This document shows positions 46,500 through 55,563 of a stretch of DNA of 64,000 nt, piece after piece (the stretch's first letter is position 1; the number at the start of each line of letters is the position of its first letter). The notes beneath the pieces are model-generated. The model made no database searches and was not told the origin of the DNA. It saw nothing but the letters and a program-made list of their open reading frames with translations. Source of the DNA: JAKZVK01 sp965248255 (lineage in GTDB: Bacteria > Acidobacteriota > Terriglobia > Bryobacterales > UBA6623); contig CBDFIW010000004.1 in NCBI GenBank assembly GCA_965248255.1, forward strand, positions 2,418,001 to 2,482,000. Reading direction: 5' to 3'. Position numbers and translations under genes: made by a program.

Positions 46500-47326
46500 G
46501 CACGCTGAGCACGCGCGATTTGTGCCGCTTGAGCGGACTGGCGCGAGCCAGCCTCTACCGCCAGGCCAAACCCGACAGCGAGCAGGTCGGGGAACTGCGG
46601 CAGGCCATTGTCCACGCCGCCTTGGACCATCCGGCCTACGGCACCCGGCGGACGACCCAACAGCTGCGCCGTCAAAAGCTGCTGGTCAATCGCAAGCGCG
46701 TGCAACGGGTGATGCGCGAAGAGAAGCTCTTGCGGCGACGTCGCCGCACCGTTCCGCGAACGACCGATTCGAAGCACTCGCTGCGGCGTTATGAAAACCT
46801 GACGCGCGATTTCCAACCCACGGGTCCCAACAAACTGTGGGGCTCCGATCTCAGCTACGTACGATTGGGAAACCACTTCGTCTATGTGGCGGTGGTGTTG
46901 GACGTGTATTCGCGGCGCGTGGTGGGCTGGGCCGTGGGTCCGAACCTGAAAACCGAATTGCCGCTGGCGGCGCTGCAACAAGCGTTGAGCAGCCGGCGTC
47001 CGGCGCCGGGCTGGATTCATCATTCCGATCAAGGTTCGCAGTACGCCGCGGAAGCTTATGTAGCCACCCTGCGGCAAGCGGGCGCGAGGATATCGATGAG
47101 CCGCAAGGGCTGCCCGCAGGACAACGCGTACGTGGAAAGCTTTTTCAAGACTTTGAAAAGCGAGGAAGTCGACTGCAGCGAGTATGAAAGTTTGGCCCAG
47201 GCGCAGGCCGAGATCGGCGCTTATATTGAGCGGGAATGCAATCGTACGCGATTGCATTCGGCGCTGGGCTATCGGCCGCCGCAAGAGTATGAGCGGCTGT
47301 GGGAAGAGGCGGCTAACGCCGCCTGA
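46496..47326 (+). CDS. IS3-family transposase orfB, copy B
   Basis: A 276-aa DDE integrase with GSDLSY, HHSDQGSQY and YVESFFKTLKSEE supplying the catalytic residues. It is identical to copy A except IERECN at residues about 249-254. Together with the intact orfA this is the copy that could supply transposase for both. Confidence 0.92.
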   Translation: MSTLSTRDLCRLSGLARASLYRQAKPDSEQVGELRQAIVHAALDHPAYGTRRTTQQLRRQKLLVNRKRVQRVMREEKLLRRRRRTVPRTTDSKHSLRRYENLTRDFQPTGPNKLWGSDLSYVRLGNHFVYVAVVLDVYSRRVVGWAVGPNLKTELPLAALQQALSSRRPAPGWIHHSDQGSQYAAEAYVATLRQAGARISMSRKGCPQDNAYVESFFKTLKSEEVDCSEYESLAQAQAEIGAYIERECNRTRLHSALGYRPPQEYERLWEEAANAA

Positions 47327-47761
47327 GTTTTCTTAAGGCATGAGCAGATCTATCGATCCGATGGCGCAGCACAAGGCGGGATGCGGCCTCAGTAGGCGAG
47401 CACCCCGCCCTCATCGTTGCGATGAGTCTGCGGCCGGGTATTCCTTGGTGGGTTGCTCTCCAGCAGAGCCCGCCTCCGCTTCCCCGGATGAGTTGATCAT
47501 GCCCCCATTGGGCTGGATTGGCTTCCTTCAAATCGTTGTACCGCTTGCGACAAGTCCCCTGTTTGGCCGCGCCACAGGGGTCCACTCCAAACTCCAAACG
47601 CCCCTCAACGTGGCGCGCGCCAGCCGGCTCATTTCAGTCACAGAACTTTCAAATCCCGATCTCCCGCATTTCCAACCACTTACCCAACCGCGCTACCTCC
47701 ACCCGCACCTCCCACCCGTATCCTGAAAGTGAAGACCGCCGGCCCATTGGCCGGCACAACG

Positions 47762-47789
47762 GCCGCGCGGACCACCCGCGCGGCTTTTT
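47762..47789 (+). terminator. Intrinsic terminator-like hairpin in the leader of the next gene
   Basis: A perfect 9-bp GC stem, GCCGCGCGG / CCGCGCGGC, with a five-base loop is followed by TTTTT. A second hairpin, GCCGGCC-CATT-GGCCGGC, lies just before it (47738-47755). The run of T ends only 20 bases before the ATG at 47809, and GGAGG sits between. No gene ends within 400 bases upstream, so this looks like a leader attenuator rather than a terminator for an upstream gene. Confidence 0.6.
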
Positions 47790-47808
47790 GCTTTCTGGAG
47801 GAACAATC

Positions 47809-48861
47809 ATGGCAACAGAAGCACAACGGAAGGCGAACCGTCAAAACGCCAAGAAATCCACCGGTCCCCGCACCGAGGAAGGCAAAGCCCGCTCCTCACA
47901 AAACGGCCTCAAGCACGGCCTCCTCGCCCGTGACGCCGTCATGGCCGACGAGGACCCCGCAGAGTACGACCGCCAATTCCAACTACTCGAAGAGAACATC
48001 TTCCCCAAGAACGCCATCGAATTCGCCCTCGTGCGCCAGATCGCCGACGCCGAGTGGCGTCTGCGCCGCATCACCCGCATCGAAGCCGGTTTGGTCAGCC
48101 ACCAACATGCGTACACCAACCGTGACACCAGGAAATGGGCCCCCGACACCATCCCCCCCGATCGCGACGGCGAGAACCAGCTTCTGGGCAAGAGCATGGC
48201 CGACCGCACCCAAGCCCTGGCCAACCTGGCCCGCTACCAAACGCACATGAGCCGCAACCAGCTGCGGGCTTTGAACATGATCGGGAAACTGCGGGCCGAG
48301 GAAGCCCGCTACCGCGAGAACATCGACCCCAAGACCGGGGCCATCCACCGTCCGAGCGTCACCGACCCGGACCCCTACAACACCCCCGATCCGCTGGAAC
48401 CGCAACCGACCCGCTACGAGCCACCCGCCGCGGTAGCGCAGACCGCCAGCCGTCCCATCGGCTTCCGCGCAAACACTCCATCCGCGGCCCGTAGCGCGGA
48501 TCTCGGTTCTGAGATCCGCGGCCGTTCCTCCCAGTCCACGAGTAGCGCTCTGCCCACCGGTAGCTGGGGTGCGCACGAACCGCTCGGCCCGACACACGAA
48601 TCACGAAACACGAATCACGAATCACGACGGACCCGCCCGTCCACCTCTGGCAGGGTCGCGGGGACAAAACGAACCCAATCTCGCCGAAGCTACTTGGAAT
48701 CAATGGGCTGGAATGCTTACGCACCACTCCGGCCGCACCACGAATCACGAAACACGATTCATCCCCGCGGCCCATGCCCCCAGCCGTGCCGCGGCGGGAG
48801 CGTTCGGGAGGTAAGGGCCACCGGCAACGCAAAATCACAGACGAGCAAGAGGCAAACGTGA
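47809..48861 (+). CDS. Repeat-associated protein with QNA-x-K-STGPRT-x-EGK N-terminus
   Basis: A 350-aa frame from ATG 47809 (GGAGG seven bases before). The N-terminus RQNAKKSTGPRTEEGKARSS, then QNGLKHGLLARDAVMADEDP and ALVRQIADAEWRLRRITRIE, is a protein type found in many copies in Acidobacteriota and Planctomycetota. It is helical and basic, with function unknown. After about residue 215 the frame runs into interspersed repeat DNA (HESRNTNHESRRT, AGTKRTQSRRS), so the natural C-terminus may be shorter, or repeats have extended the gene. Possibly mobile-element linked. Confidence 0.75.
   Translation: MATEAQRKANRQNAKKSTGPRTEEGKARSSQNGLKHGLLARDAVMADEDPAEYDRQFQLLEENIFPKNAIEFALVRQIADAEWRLRRITRIEAGLVSHQHAYTNRDTRKWAPDTIPPDRDGENQLLGKSMADRTQALANLARYQTHMSRNQLRALNMIGKLRAEEARYRENIDPKTGAIHRPSVTDPDPYNTPDPLEPQPTRYEPPAAVAQTASRPIGFRANTPSAARSADLGSEIRGRSSQSTSSALPTGSWGAHEPLGPTHESRNTNHESRRTRPSTSGRVAGTKRTQSRRSYLESMGWNAYAPLRPHHESRNTIHPRGPCPQPCRGGSVREVRATGNAKSQTSKRQT
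48590..48780. repeat. Interspersed repeats: CACGAATCACGAAACACGAA and NEPN units
   Basis: CACGAATCACGAAACACGAA-like runs occur at about 48594-48626 and 48738-48760. Between them ACAAAACGAACCCAATCTCG (48662-48681) is the reverse complement of the 2.3-2.7 kb repeat unit. All lie inside the 3' part of the preceding frame, so the encoded peptide there is repeat-derived. Confidence 0.7.
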
Positions 48862-48894
48862 GGCCATACACCCCCAGTGCGTCAATCGGGGCTG

Positions 48895-48920
48895 GTGGCG
48901 CAGACGCCTACGTCTGCCGC
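48895..48920. repeat. GTGGCG-type hairpin repeat
   Basis: GTGGCG, then a 7-bp stem GCAGACG-CCTA-CGTCTGC, then CGC. It is the same design as the arms at 32989 and the hairpin at 57577: fixed GTGGCG and GC(C/A)G borders around a variable but self-complementary core. A second hairpin GCATCGA/TCGATGC follows at once. Confidence 0.6.
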
Positions 48921-49034
48921 ATCGACCCTCTTGTCGATGCTTGTGGTTTTGCCTTGGCCCGCCGAGCCGAACAAGGTGCCAGACGGATCGGGACACAGTC
49001 CGCCGATAGAGAGTCTTAAGGACGGTTTGTTACC

Positions 49035-49730
49035 ATGGAAGTGATACCGGAAATGATGCTGGAAGCCCCAGAGCAGGACCTAGAGAAAGACATCGAGACC
49101 AACGGTGAGACCAGTCCGGAACAGGATCCGGCCTCGGCGCCCGGCGCCGAAACCGTAGCGGAAGAGCCGGCTGCGGCCGATGCGGTCGAGCCCGCTGCCG
49201 GCGACACCGAGGGCGCGCCCGCCGCCAGTGATACCGAGGACGAACCGCCCGCTGCTGAGGGCCCCTCGGAACTGGAACAAGTCGCCGCCGAGCGAGATCA
49301 GGCCGTCGCGGAAAAGGCCGAGTTGTTGGATCGCTACCAGCGGGCTCAGGCCGAGTTCGACAACCTTCGCAAGCGGCTCGTTCGCGAGAAGGACGAGGCG
49401 GTCAACTACGCGGCGATGGAAACCATCCGCTCGCTGCTGCCTGTCGCCGATGATTTCGAGCGCGCCCTTGCCACCGAAGGCCTCGACGAAGAGGTTCGTA
49501 AGGGTTTAGACCTGGTCTACAAGGCGATGTTCGACGTCTTTACACGGGCCGGGCTGGCGCCCGTCGAGGAAGAGGGCCAGTTCGATCCTAATCTGCATCA
49601 CGCGGTTGATAAGCAACCCGTGGAGAGCGAGGACGACGATCAGAAGGTCTTGGAAGTGTATCAGCGTGGATACCGTTTCAAGGAACGTTTGCTCCGTCCT
49701 GCAGTGGTCAAAGTGGCCGTCAAGGAGTAG
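49035..49730 (+). CDS. grpE: GrpE nucleotide exchange factor
   Basis: A 231-aa protein. The first 85 residues are an acidic Glu/Ala/Pro-rich extension. The long helix LLDRYQRAQAEFDNLRKRLV and the GrpE core (LLPVADDFERALATEG, GLDLVYKAMFDVFTRAG, GQFDPNLHHAVDKQ, VYQRGYRFKERLLRPAVVKV) match the family signature. GrpE releases ADP from DnaK. dnaK is not in the window. It is followed 151 bases later by dnaJ in the same direction. No CIRCE element or heat-shock promoter is recognisable upstream; instead a hairpin repeat lies there. Confidence 0.95.
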   Translation: MEVIPEMMLEAPEQDLEKDIETNGETSPEQDPASAPGAETVAEEPAAADAVEPAAGDTEGAPAASDTEDEPPAAEGPSELEQVAAERDQAVAEKAELLDRYQRAQAEFDNLRKRLVREKDEAVNYAAMETIRSLLPVADDFERALATEGLDEEVRKGLDLVYKAMFDVFTRAGLAPVEEEGQFDPNLHHAVDKQPVESEDDDQKVLEVYQRGYRFKERLLRPAVVKVAVKE

Positions 49731-49881
49731 CCGGCGGCTCCCCAAGGATTGAAGTTGTGGAGGCGCGTCGGCTGGACCGTGACCCGTCGAAGCTGCCGGG
49801 TCGTATCTGACCGTACGTATTCGAGAGCAAACACGGCCTGAGTGCCGAAGACCCTCACGCCTTGTGCGAGACCCTGAAACC

Positions 49882-51000
49882 GTGGCCAAACCGGACTACT
49901 ACGAATTGCTCGGCGTGGGCCGGGATGCCGGCAAGCAGGAGATCAAAGGCTCCTATCGCAAGATGGCGCTCAAGTATCATCCTGACCGCAACCCAGACAA
50001 TCCCGAGGCAGAGGAAAAGTTTAAGCTTGCCGCCGAAGCCTACAGCGTCCTCAGCGACCGGCAAAAACGCAGCAACTACGACCGTTTCGGGCACGACGGT
50101 CTCTCCGGGATGCAGGGTGGGTTCGACCCCTCGCAGTTCGGCGATTTCGCCGACATCTTCGGGGACTTTTTCGGTTTCGGAGACCTTTTTGGGGGCGGCA
50201 GCCGCGGTCGGCGCACGCGCGCACGGCGGGGCTCCGACCTGCAGTACGACTTGGAGATCGATTTCGAGGACGCCACCTTCGGCCTGAACACCGAGATCCA
50301 GTTCCCCCGTACCGAATCGTGCAGCGAGTGTAGTGGCTCCGGCGCGGCGCCCGGATCCGCACCCAAGACCTGTCCGACCTGCCAGGGCCGCGGCCAGGTT
50401 TACTATCAGCAGGGGTTCTTTTCCGTCGGCCGGACCTGCTCGGCGTGCCGCGGGGAGGGCCGTATGGTCGACCGCCCCTGCCGCGCCTGCAACGGCGCGG
50501 GACACCTCCGCCGACAACGCAAGCTCAAGGTCAACATTCCACCCGGCGTCGACAGCGGCACGCGCCTGCGGCTCAGCGGCGAGGGCGAGGCCGGCAACCA
50601 TGGCGGGCCGCCCGGCGACTTGTACGTCCTACTGCGTGTTCGCGAGCATCCCATCTTCGAGCGTGATGGCAACGACCTACATTGCGAGGTGCCGATCAAC
50701 ATCGCCCAGGCGGCGTTGGGCGCCGAGCTCACGGTGCCCACCTTGCAGGGGGATAGTGACCTCAAGGTTCCCGCCGGTACCCAGAGCGGCACCCGCTTCC
50801 GGCTGCGGCACAAAGGCGTGCCCTATGTCAACAGCGGACGGCGCGGCGACCTACTAGTCCACATTCACGTCACCGTTCCCGAGAAGCTGACTCGCGAACA
50901 GAGGAAGCTCTTCGACGAGCTGCTCGATATCTTGCCCGCCGACAACGAGCCCCACGAAAAAGGCATCCTGGAGAAAGTAAAGGACTACTTCTCAGGCTAA
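49882..51000 (+). CDS. dnaJ: DnaJ co-chaperone
   Basis: A 372-aa protein; GTG 49882 (VAKPDYYELLGVG) is the natural start. The J domain carries YHPDRNP (the HPD motif). A Gly/Phe region follows (FGDFADIFGDFFGFGDLFGG). Four zinc motifs CSECSGSG, CPTCQGRG, CSACRGEG and CRACNGAG define a type I DnaJ. The C-terminal substrate domains end in KVKDYFSG. DnaJ delivers unfolded proteins to DnaK and stimulates its ATPase. It forms a pair with grpE. Confidence 0.96.
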   Translation: MAKPDYYELLGVGRDAGKQEIKGSYRKMALKYHPDRNPDNPEAEEKFKLAAEAYSVLSDRQKRSNYDRFGHDGLSGMQGGFDPSQFGDFADIFGDFFGFGDLFGGGSRGRRTRARRGSDLQYDLEIDFEDATFGLNTEIQFPRTESCSECSGSGAAPGSAPKTCPTCQGRGQVYYQQGFFSVGRTCSACRGEGRMVDRPCRACNGAGHLRRQRKLKVNIPPGVDSGTRLRLSGEGEAGNHGGPPGDLYVLLRVREHPIFERDGNDLHCEVPINIAQAALGAELTVPTLQGDSDLKVPAGTQSGTRFRLRHKGVPYVNSGRRGDLLVHIHVTVPEKLTREQRKLFDELLDILPADNEPHEKGILEKVKDYFSG

Positions 51001-51064
51001 GGCCCCGCCCGGCGAGTCGCGGCCGTCATGGAGCGGTCCGTTGAGGCACCGGCCTACGCCGCTC

Positions 51065-52507
51065 TCAAACCGGATCTTGCCACGCGTGTTCCCCGTCCCA
51101 GCCCTCCAAGCCATCCCGCCAAGCCCGCCAGCGCCCTCGCATCCGATCGAGTGAGTCACGATGCTCGTTCGCCGCAGCTAGGTTGCGCTCCTCGCCCGGA
51201 TCGTTGCCAAGATCGTAGAGTTCCTCATACACCGGTTCCGTCTCGATGTAGCGCGTGTACTTCCAGCCTTCGCTCCGAACACCCTCGGTCTTGGGGATCG
51301 TGCGGGACTCAAACAGATGCTCGTAAAACCACTCCCTGCGCCACACAGGCGATTCCCCCCGCACCAGCGGGCTCAGGTCCCTGCCCTGCATCGAGACCGG
51401 AACATCCACGCCGGCGAGGCCCAGCAGCGTCGGCGCCAAGTCGATGTTGAGCGTCATTTCGTCGCGTACCGCGCCCGTGACCTGGTCCATACGCGGATCA
51501 CGAATAATCAGCGGCGTACGGATCGACTCCTCGTGCATCAGCCACTTGCCGGCCAGGCCGCGCTCGCCCAGGTAAAAGCCGTTATCGGAGGTGTAGATGA
51601 CGATCGTGTTGTCGTCCCAGCCACGGTCCTTGACGTAGTCAAATAGGCGGCCGACCTGGACATCGACGCCCGTGATGAGCCGATAATAGCGTCTGACCGA
51701 CTCCTGGAACTTCTCTGGGGTCGAAAACCGCCGCTCCCAACGGATTCGCCCTTCATAATCGCCCCGCAGGAAAGCGGGCAGCACCTCGTGGTCGCCCGGA
51801 TCGCTGTGACGAAACGGCGGCACAGGAGGAACTCCATACAGATGGTCATAGGCAAGATCGTTCAGAAAAAAAGGCGCCTCGCGATCCTGAACATAGGGCG
51901 CTTTGAAGCTGACCGAAAGACAAAACGGCTACTCGTCGTTGCAACCCTCGAGGAACCCGAGCGCCTGGTCGCCATGCACTGCCGTCAGATGGATCTGGCG
52001 GCCCTCGAATTCCCGAAAGTGGCGCCCCTGGCCGGCAAAGCCCTGAAAGAAGTCGTACTGTTCGCGGGGCAGTTCCCTGTCCACACCGTACTTGCCCACG
52101 AACCCGGTGCGGTAGCCGGCTTGGCGCAGTAGGCCCGGGTAGCTCCACCGGTGCTGCTCCTCTGAGAGGGACGTTCGGAACCCATGGACGCCGTGGCTCC
52201 GGGCATACTGACCGGTAAAGACAGACGCCCGGGAGACGGCGCAGATCGATGTCGTGACAAAGTTGTTGCGAAACAGCACTCCCTGTTTCGCAAGACGATC
52301 GATGTTGGGAGTCTGTACGATCGCATTGCCCGCGCAGCCCAAGGCATCCGCACGCTGGTCATCGGTCATCAGGAAGACGATGTTGGGACGTCGTGCCGGC
52401 CGGCTCGATGAGCAGCCCACTGCGAGCAACGGTCCCGCCGCGCCAAGCCCGCACCGCCGTAGAAAGTTCCGGCGCGGGATGGGCTGATCAAAGGGCGTAG
52501 CCGGCAT
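51065..52507 (-). pseudogene. Tat-exported sulfatase with in-frame TAG
   Basis: ATG 52507 begins FDQPIPRRNFLRRCGLGAAG, a twin-arginine signal with a lipobox-like Cys later (AVGCSSS). The sulfatase core follows: NIVFLMTDDQRADALG (metal Asp pair) and SICAVSRASVFTGQYARSHG, with C-x-x-S-R as formylglycine site. After GFLEGCNDE codon 193 is TAG; the same frame goes on PFCLSVSFKAPYVQDREAPF and includes IYTSDNGFYLGERGLAGKWL. Gln (CAG) to TAG is the simplest origin. The single-base stop removes the second half of the active site. Sulfatases desulfate polysaccharides in the envelope. Confidence 0.88.
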
Positions 52508-52552
52508 GGGTCACATCGCACGAGAGCGGAAACGCTGTTTCAACCGGTCCTA

Positions 52553-53645
52553 TTGAATCCCGCAAATTATTATGACACTTTTTGACAGTGTGGAGCATCT
52601 ATATATGTATGGGCAACCCCAAAGGTGTGAAGCGGGATTTCAAGGCGCTGGAGAAGCGCCGTTTCGAAGCGATGCGGCTGCTCCACCAAGGCCACAATCA
52701 GTCCGAGACGGCGAGACGGCTGAACGTCGCTCGCCAAACCGTCAGTGAGTGGCGGCGGCAATACCGCGAGCAGGGTGCGGCCGGACTCCGCCAGGCCGGG
52801 CGCGCCGGACGCAAGCCGCTCCTCGATGCCGCACAACGCGAACGCCTGACGTCGCTGCTGCTGGAAGGCCCGGAAGCCCACGGCTTCCCAACGCCCCTGT
52901 GGAGCTGTCCGCGGGTGGCTCGGCTGATCGGAGACGAGTCGGGGTCGCATACCACGCAGGCCACGCCTGGAAGATCCTGCGAGCGCTCGACTGGAGCCCG
53001 CAACGCCCGGCCGGAAAGGCGCGCGAGCGCAACGAAGAGCGGATCCGCACCTGGAAGCGCAAGACCTGGAAGCGCATTAAAAAAAAGCCCAAAACGAAGG
53101 CCGTACGCTCGTCTTCATCGACGAAAGCGGATTGAGTCAGAAGCCGCATCGCTGCCGCACCTGGGCGCCACGTGGCCAAACACCGGTGCTGCAGTTTAAC
53201 TTCAACTGGGAGAAGCTTTCCGTCTCGGCGGGGCTGACGCTGCGTAACTTCTACTTCCGGCTCTATCCCGGTGCGATCGGCAAAGAGCAAGTGACCGACT
53301 TTCTCAAGGCGTTGGTACGTCATATCGATCGCCCGCTGCTGATCGTCTGGGATCGGCTGCCGGCGCACCGTAGCCGCCTGGTGCAAGAGTTCATCGAACT
53401 CTCCGAAGGCCACATCGCAACCGAGTACTTGCCACCCTATGCGCCGGAGTTGAATCCGGTGGAATACATCTGGGCTTACTGGAAGCAGCACGAGTTGCCG
53501 AACGTCTGTCCGAAAGACTACGGCGAGCTGAACGAGCGGGCCCGCAAGGCACTCCGCCGCATGTACCGCAAACCGCGTTTGATCACGGCCTTCTGGAAAC
53601 AGTCTTCTCTTTGTTTTGACTGACTCTATATTATGCGGGAGTCAA
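52553..53645 (+). mobile_element. IS630-family element, type B copy 3
   Basis: 1093 bp, flanked by TA (52551-52552 and 53646-53647), one base shorter than the other two copies because of a deletion in frame 1. Inserted between two sulfatase genes, 45 bases upstream of the start of the first. Confidence 0.92.
52609..53623 (+). pseudogene. IS630-family transposase (type B copy 3), frameshifted
   Basis: Identical to copies 1 and 2 until about 52935, where GAGTTCGGGG has become GAGTCGGGG. Frame 1 then reads SGSHTTQATPGRSC instead of FGVAYHAGHAWKIL. The slippery site and frame 2 with its catalytic residues are unchanged. This copy cannot make the full transposase but retains both ends, so it could be moved by the others. 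Confidence 0.85.
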
Positions 53646-53765
53646 TAGTTGTCTGATTTGATCGTCATTCGAACAAAAGTGTCAAGTTTCGAAGAAGTGC
53701 CCGGACGGGATGTGGCGTAAGCCGGTGCTACGCCCAGGCAGCAGAAACGAAACAACAGGTCCGCC

Positions 53766-55211
53766 TCACCGCGGAACTTTCCTCGGTTTCTTGGGTGCCT
53801 GCGTCACCAGCCCTGAGAAAACCGACGACGACTGAGGCGGCAGTTTCATGACCGGTTCAATCCCAGCGTGGAAGGACTGCGCCCGCTGCCTCAGACGCTT
53901 GACGATAGCAGGATGGCCAGCAGCCACGTTCTTCGTCTCCCCCGGGTCATCGAACAGATCGTACAGCTCTTCACACCTTACGGCTGCTTTGGGTCTGCCC
54001 TTCGGCCCCAGTTCGCGCTTGAAGCGGTGAAGCTTCCAGCGCTGAGAGCGAACGGCGAAGACCTGATCGCGGAAGTAGTAAAACACCTCGTTGTTCGGCG
54101 ATGCCGCCTCTCCGCGCAGCATGGGCAGGATGTTGCGGCCATCGATCACTCGGTCGGTCGGGATGTTCCCGCCGGCCGCCTCGATCATGGTCGTATAGAG
54201 ATCCATCGCCGTCACCATGTCGCCGCGGACTCCCCCCTCGGGAATGCGCCCGGGCCAGCGGGCAACGAACGGCACACGCATCCCGCCTTCCCACGTGGTC
54301 CCCTTGGCGCCCCGCAAGGGCCGCGCCGAGCCGCGCGTCCTCTTCCGCTTGCCGTTCGAGTTCATCGAGCTTGACCTGACGCCCCCGAGCCAGGGACCGT
54401 TGTCGCTCGTGAAGACAACCAGCGTTTCGTCGTCGACGCCCGCGGATGTCAATGCCTCGAGGATACGACCCATCCCGGCGTCAATCCCTTCTACCACATC
54501 GCCGTACACACCAAACCTCGACTTGCCCTTGAAGGCATCCGAGGCACGCAGCGGGACGTGCGGCATGGTATGGGCCAAGTAGAGAAAGAAAGGCCGATCC
54601 TTGTTCTCCCCGATGAAGCGCACGGCCTCGTCGGTGTACCGCTGAGTGAGCGTCTTGACTTTGGCCGGTGATTCGATGGCCCGGTCGTTGCGCATCAGTT
54701 CAAAACGCGGCCATTTCACGAGCGGCAGCAACGCCATATCGTTGCTGTAAAGCACGCCGAAGAACCGATCGAAGCCGTGCTTTTGGGGACGGTACGGTTT
54801 GCGGCCACCCAAGTGCCACTTCCCAATCGCTGCCGTAGCGTAACCCCGCTCTTGTAACGCCTCAGCCAGCGTGATCTCGGACTCAGGAATTCCCCATTTT
54901 TCTTTGGGTACAAGCACCCTGACCAGACCCGAGCGCAGCGCATAGCGGCCGGTAAGCAGCGCGGCGCGCGCCGGCGTGCAAGTGGGCGCGGCAGAGTAGT
55001 ACTCGGTGAGGCGAACCCCCTCGGCCGCCATGCGGTCGATCCGGGGCGTGCGAATCGCAGGATGGCCGTAGACCCCCAGGTCCCCGTACCCGAGGTCGTC
55101 GGCCAGGACGACGACAAAATTCGGCGAACGCTCGGCGAACACGGGACTCAACGACAGCCCGAAGCCGACGGCCAGACACACAAGGCGGTTGCGAAGATCA
55201 ATCCGCGGCAC
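53766..55211 (-). CDS. Secreted sulfatase (arylsulfatase family)
   Basis: A 481-aa protein with a signal peptide (CLAVGFGLSLSPVFAERSP). PNFVVVLADDLGYGDLGVYG supplies metal ligands; APTCTPARAALLTGRYALRS contains C-x-P-x-R, the formylglycine-forming motif with the second conserved stretch. AIGKWHLGGRKPYRPQKHGF and VVFTSDNGPWLGG supply further active-site Lys/His and Asp-Asn. It removes sulfate esters from glycans or aryl substrates in the periplasm or outside. It is intact, in contrast to its neighbours, and diverges from the membrane sulfatase-like gene at 55564. Confidence 0.93.
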   Translation of the reverse strand: MPRIDLRNRLVCLAVGFGLSLSPVFAERSPNFVVVLADDLGYGDLGVYGHPAIRTPRIDRMAAEGVRLTEYYSAAPTCTPARAALLTGRYALRSGLVRVLVPKEKWGIPESEITLAEALQERGYATAAIGKWHLGGRKPYRPQKHGFDRFFGVLYSNDMALLPLVKWPRFELMRNDRAIESPAKVKTLTQRYTDEAVRFIGENKDRPFFLYLAHTMPHVPLRASDAFKGKSRFGVYGDVVEGIDAGMGRILEALTSAGVDDETLVVFTSDNGPWLGGVRSSSMNSNGKRKRTRGSARPLRGAKGTTWEGGMRVPFVARWPGRIPEGGVRGDMVTAMDLYTTMIEAAGGNIPTDRVIDGRNILPMLRGEAASPNNEVFYYFRDQVFAVRSQRWKLHRFKRELGPKGRPKAAVRCEELYDLFDDPGETKNVAAGHPAIVKRLRQRAQSFHAGIEPVMKLPPQSSSVFSGLVTQAPKKPRKVPR

Positions 55212-55563
55212 GTTCTCTATAGCCTAATACGACCGGTAGGCCCCAAGGGTTGTCCGCGTCGATCGTCCGTGGCCTGCACGACAGCGGTAACCGTCCGAGC
55301 CTACCGGGCCATGGATCGTAGGGGCGGACCGCTGTGTCCGGCCTCTCCTTCCTTGCCACTGTGATTTGTCTTTCGTTTGAAGCTGAGAGTAACCCTGCGG
55401 CTGTAAAGGCAAGCCCTTGTCCCCGCCCCCGGGTGTCAAGCAGAAACGTGACCGAATTGGCGAAACATACTACTAAGCTACACTCGTTCCAGAGGCGGAA
55501 TCCCGTTTCGCAATCGTCCTAGCTCTCGCGCCTTGCAAGCGAGGGTTCCAACAACACAAGAAG
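55212..55563. other. Divergent intergenic region between two sulfatase-like genes
   Basis: Contains GTAGGGGCGGACCGCTGTGT near 55317, resembling a common palindrome-like intergenic repeat, and otherwise ordinary sequence that should hold two divergent promoters. I see no clear -35/-10 pair and no gene. Confidence 0.55.

Larger units (their letters stand above)
46044..47589 (+). mobile_element. IS3-family element, copy B
   Basis: Ends TGGAATGGACCCG (46044) and CGGGG-side GGGTCCACTCCA (to 47589) are inverted repeats. It is the reverse-oriented twin of copy A (7121-8663), nearly identical except for a segment of about 45 bases near the right end (47520-47568). No target duplication is visible (ATGGA on the left, AACTC on the right). 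Both reading frames are intact. Two inverted copies 38 kb apart could support inversion of everything between them. Confidence 0.88.

Noticed and set aside
48862..49034. CIRCE or heat-shock promoter upstream of grpE
   Set aside because: No TTAGCACTC-N9-GAGTGCTAA nor sigma-32-like boxes; only hairpin repeats are seen.
51929..51931. Alternative genetic code (TAG or TGA read as amino acid)
   Set aside because: Both TAG and TGA act as ordinary stops of intact genes here, e.g. TAG after the spermidine-synthase-like gene and TGA after the K+ channel gene.
52742..53491. 249-codon reverse frame over the IS630 copy (also at 28267-29061 and 35948-36742)
   Set aside because: It is antisense to the transposase in all three copies, is carried along with the element, and matches no known protein type.
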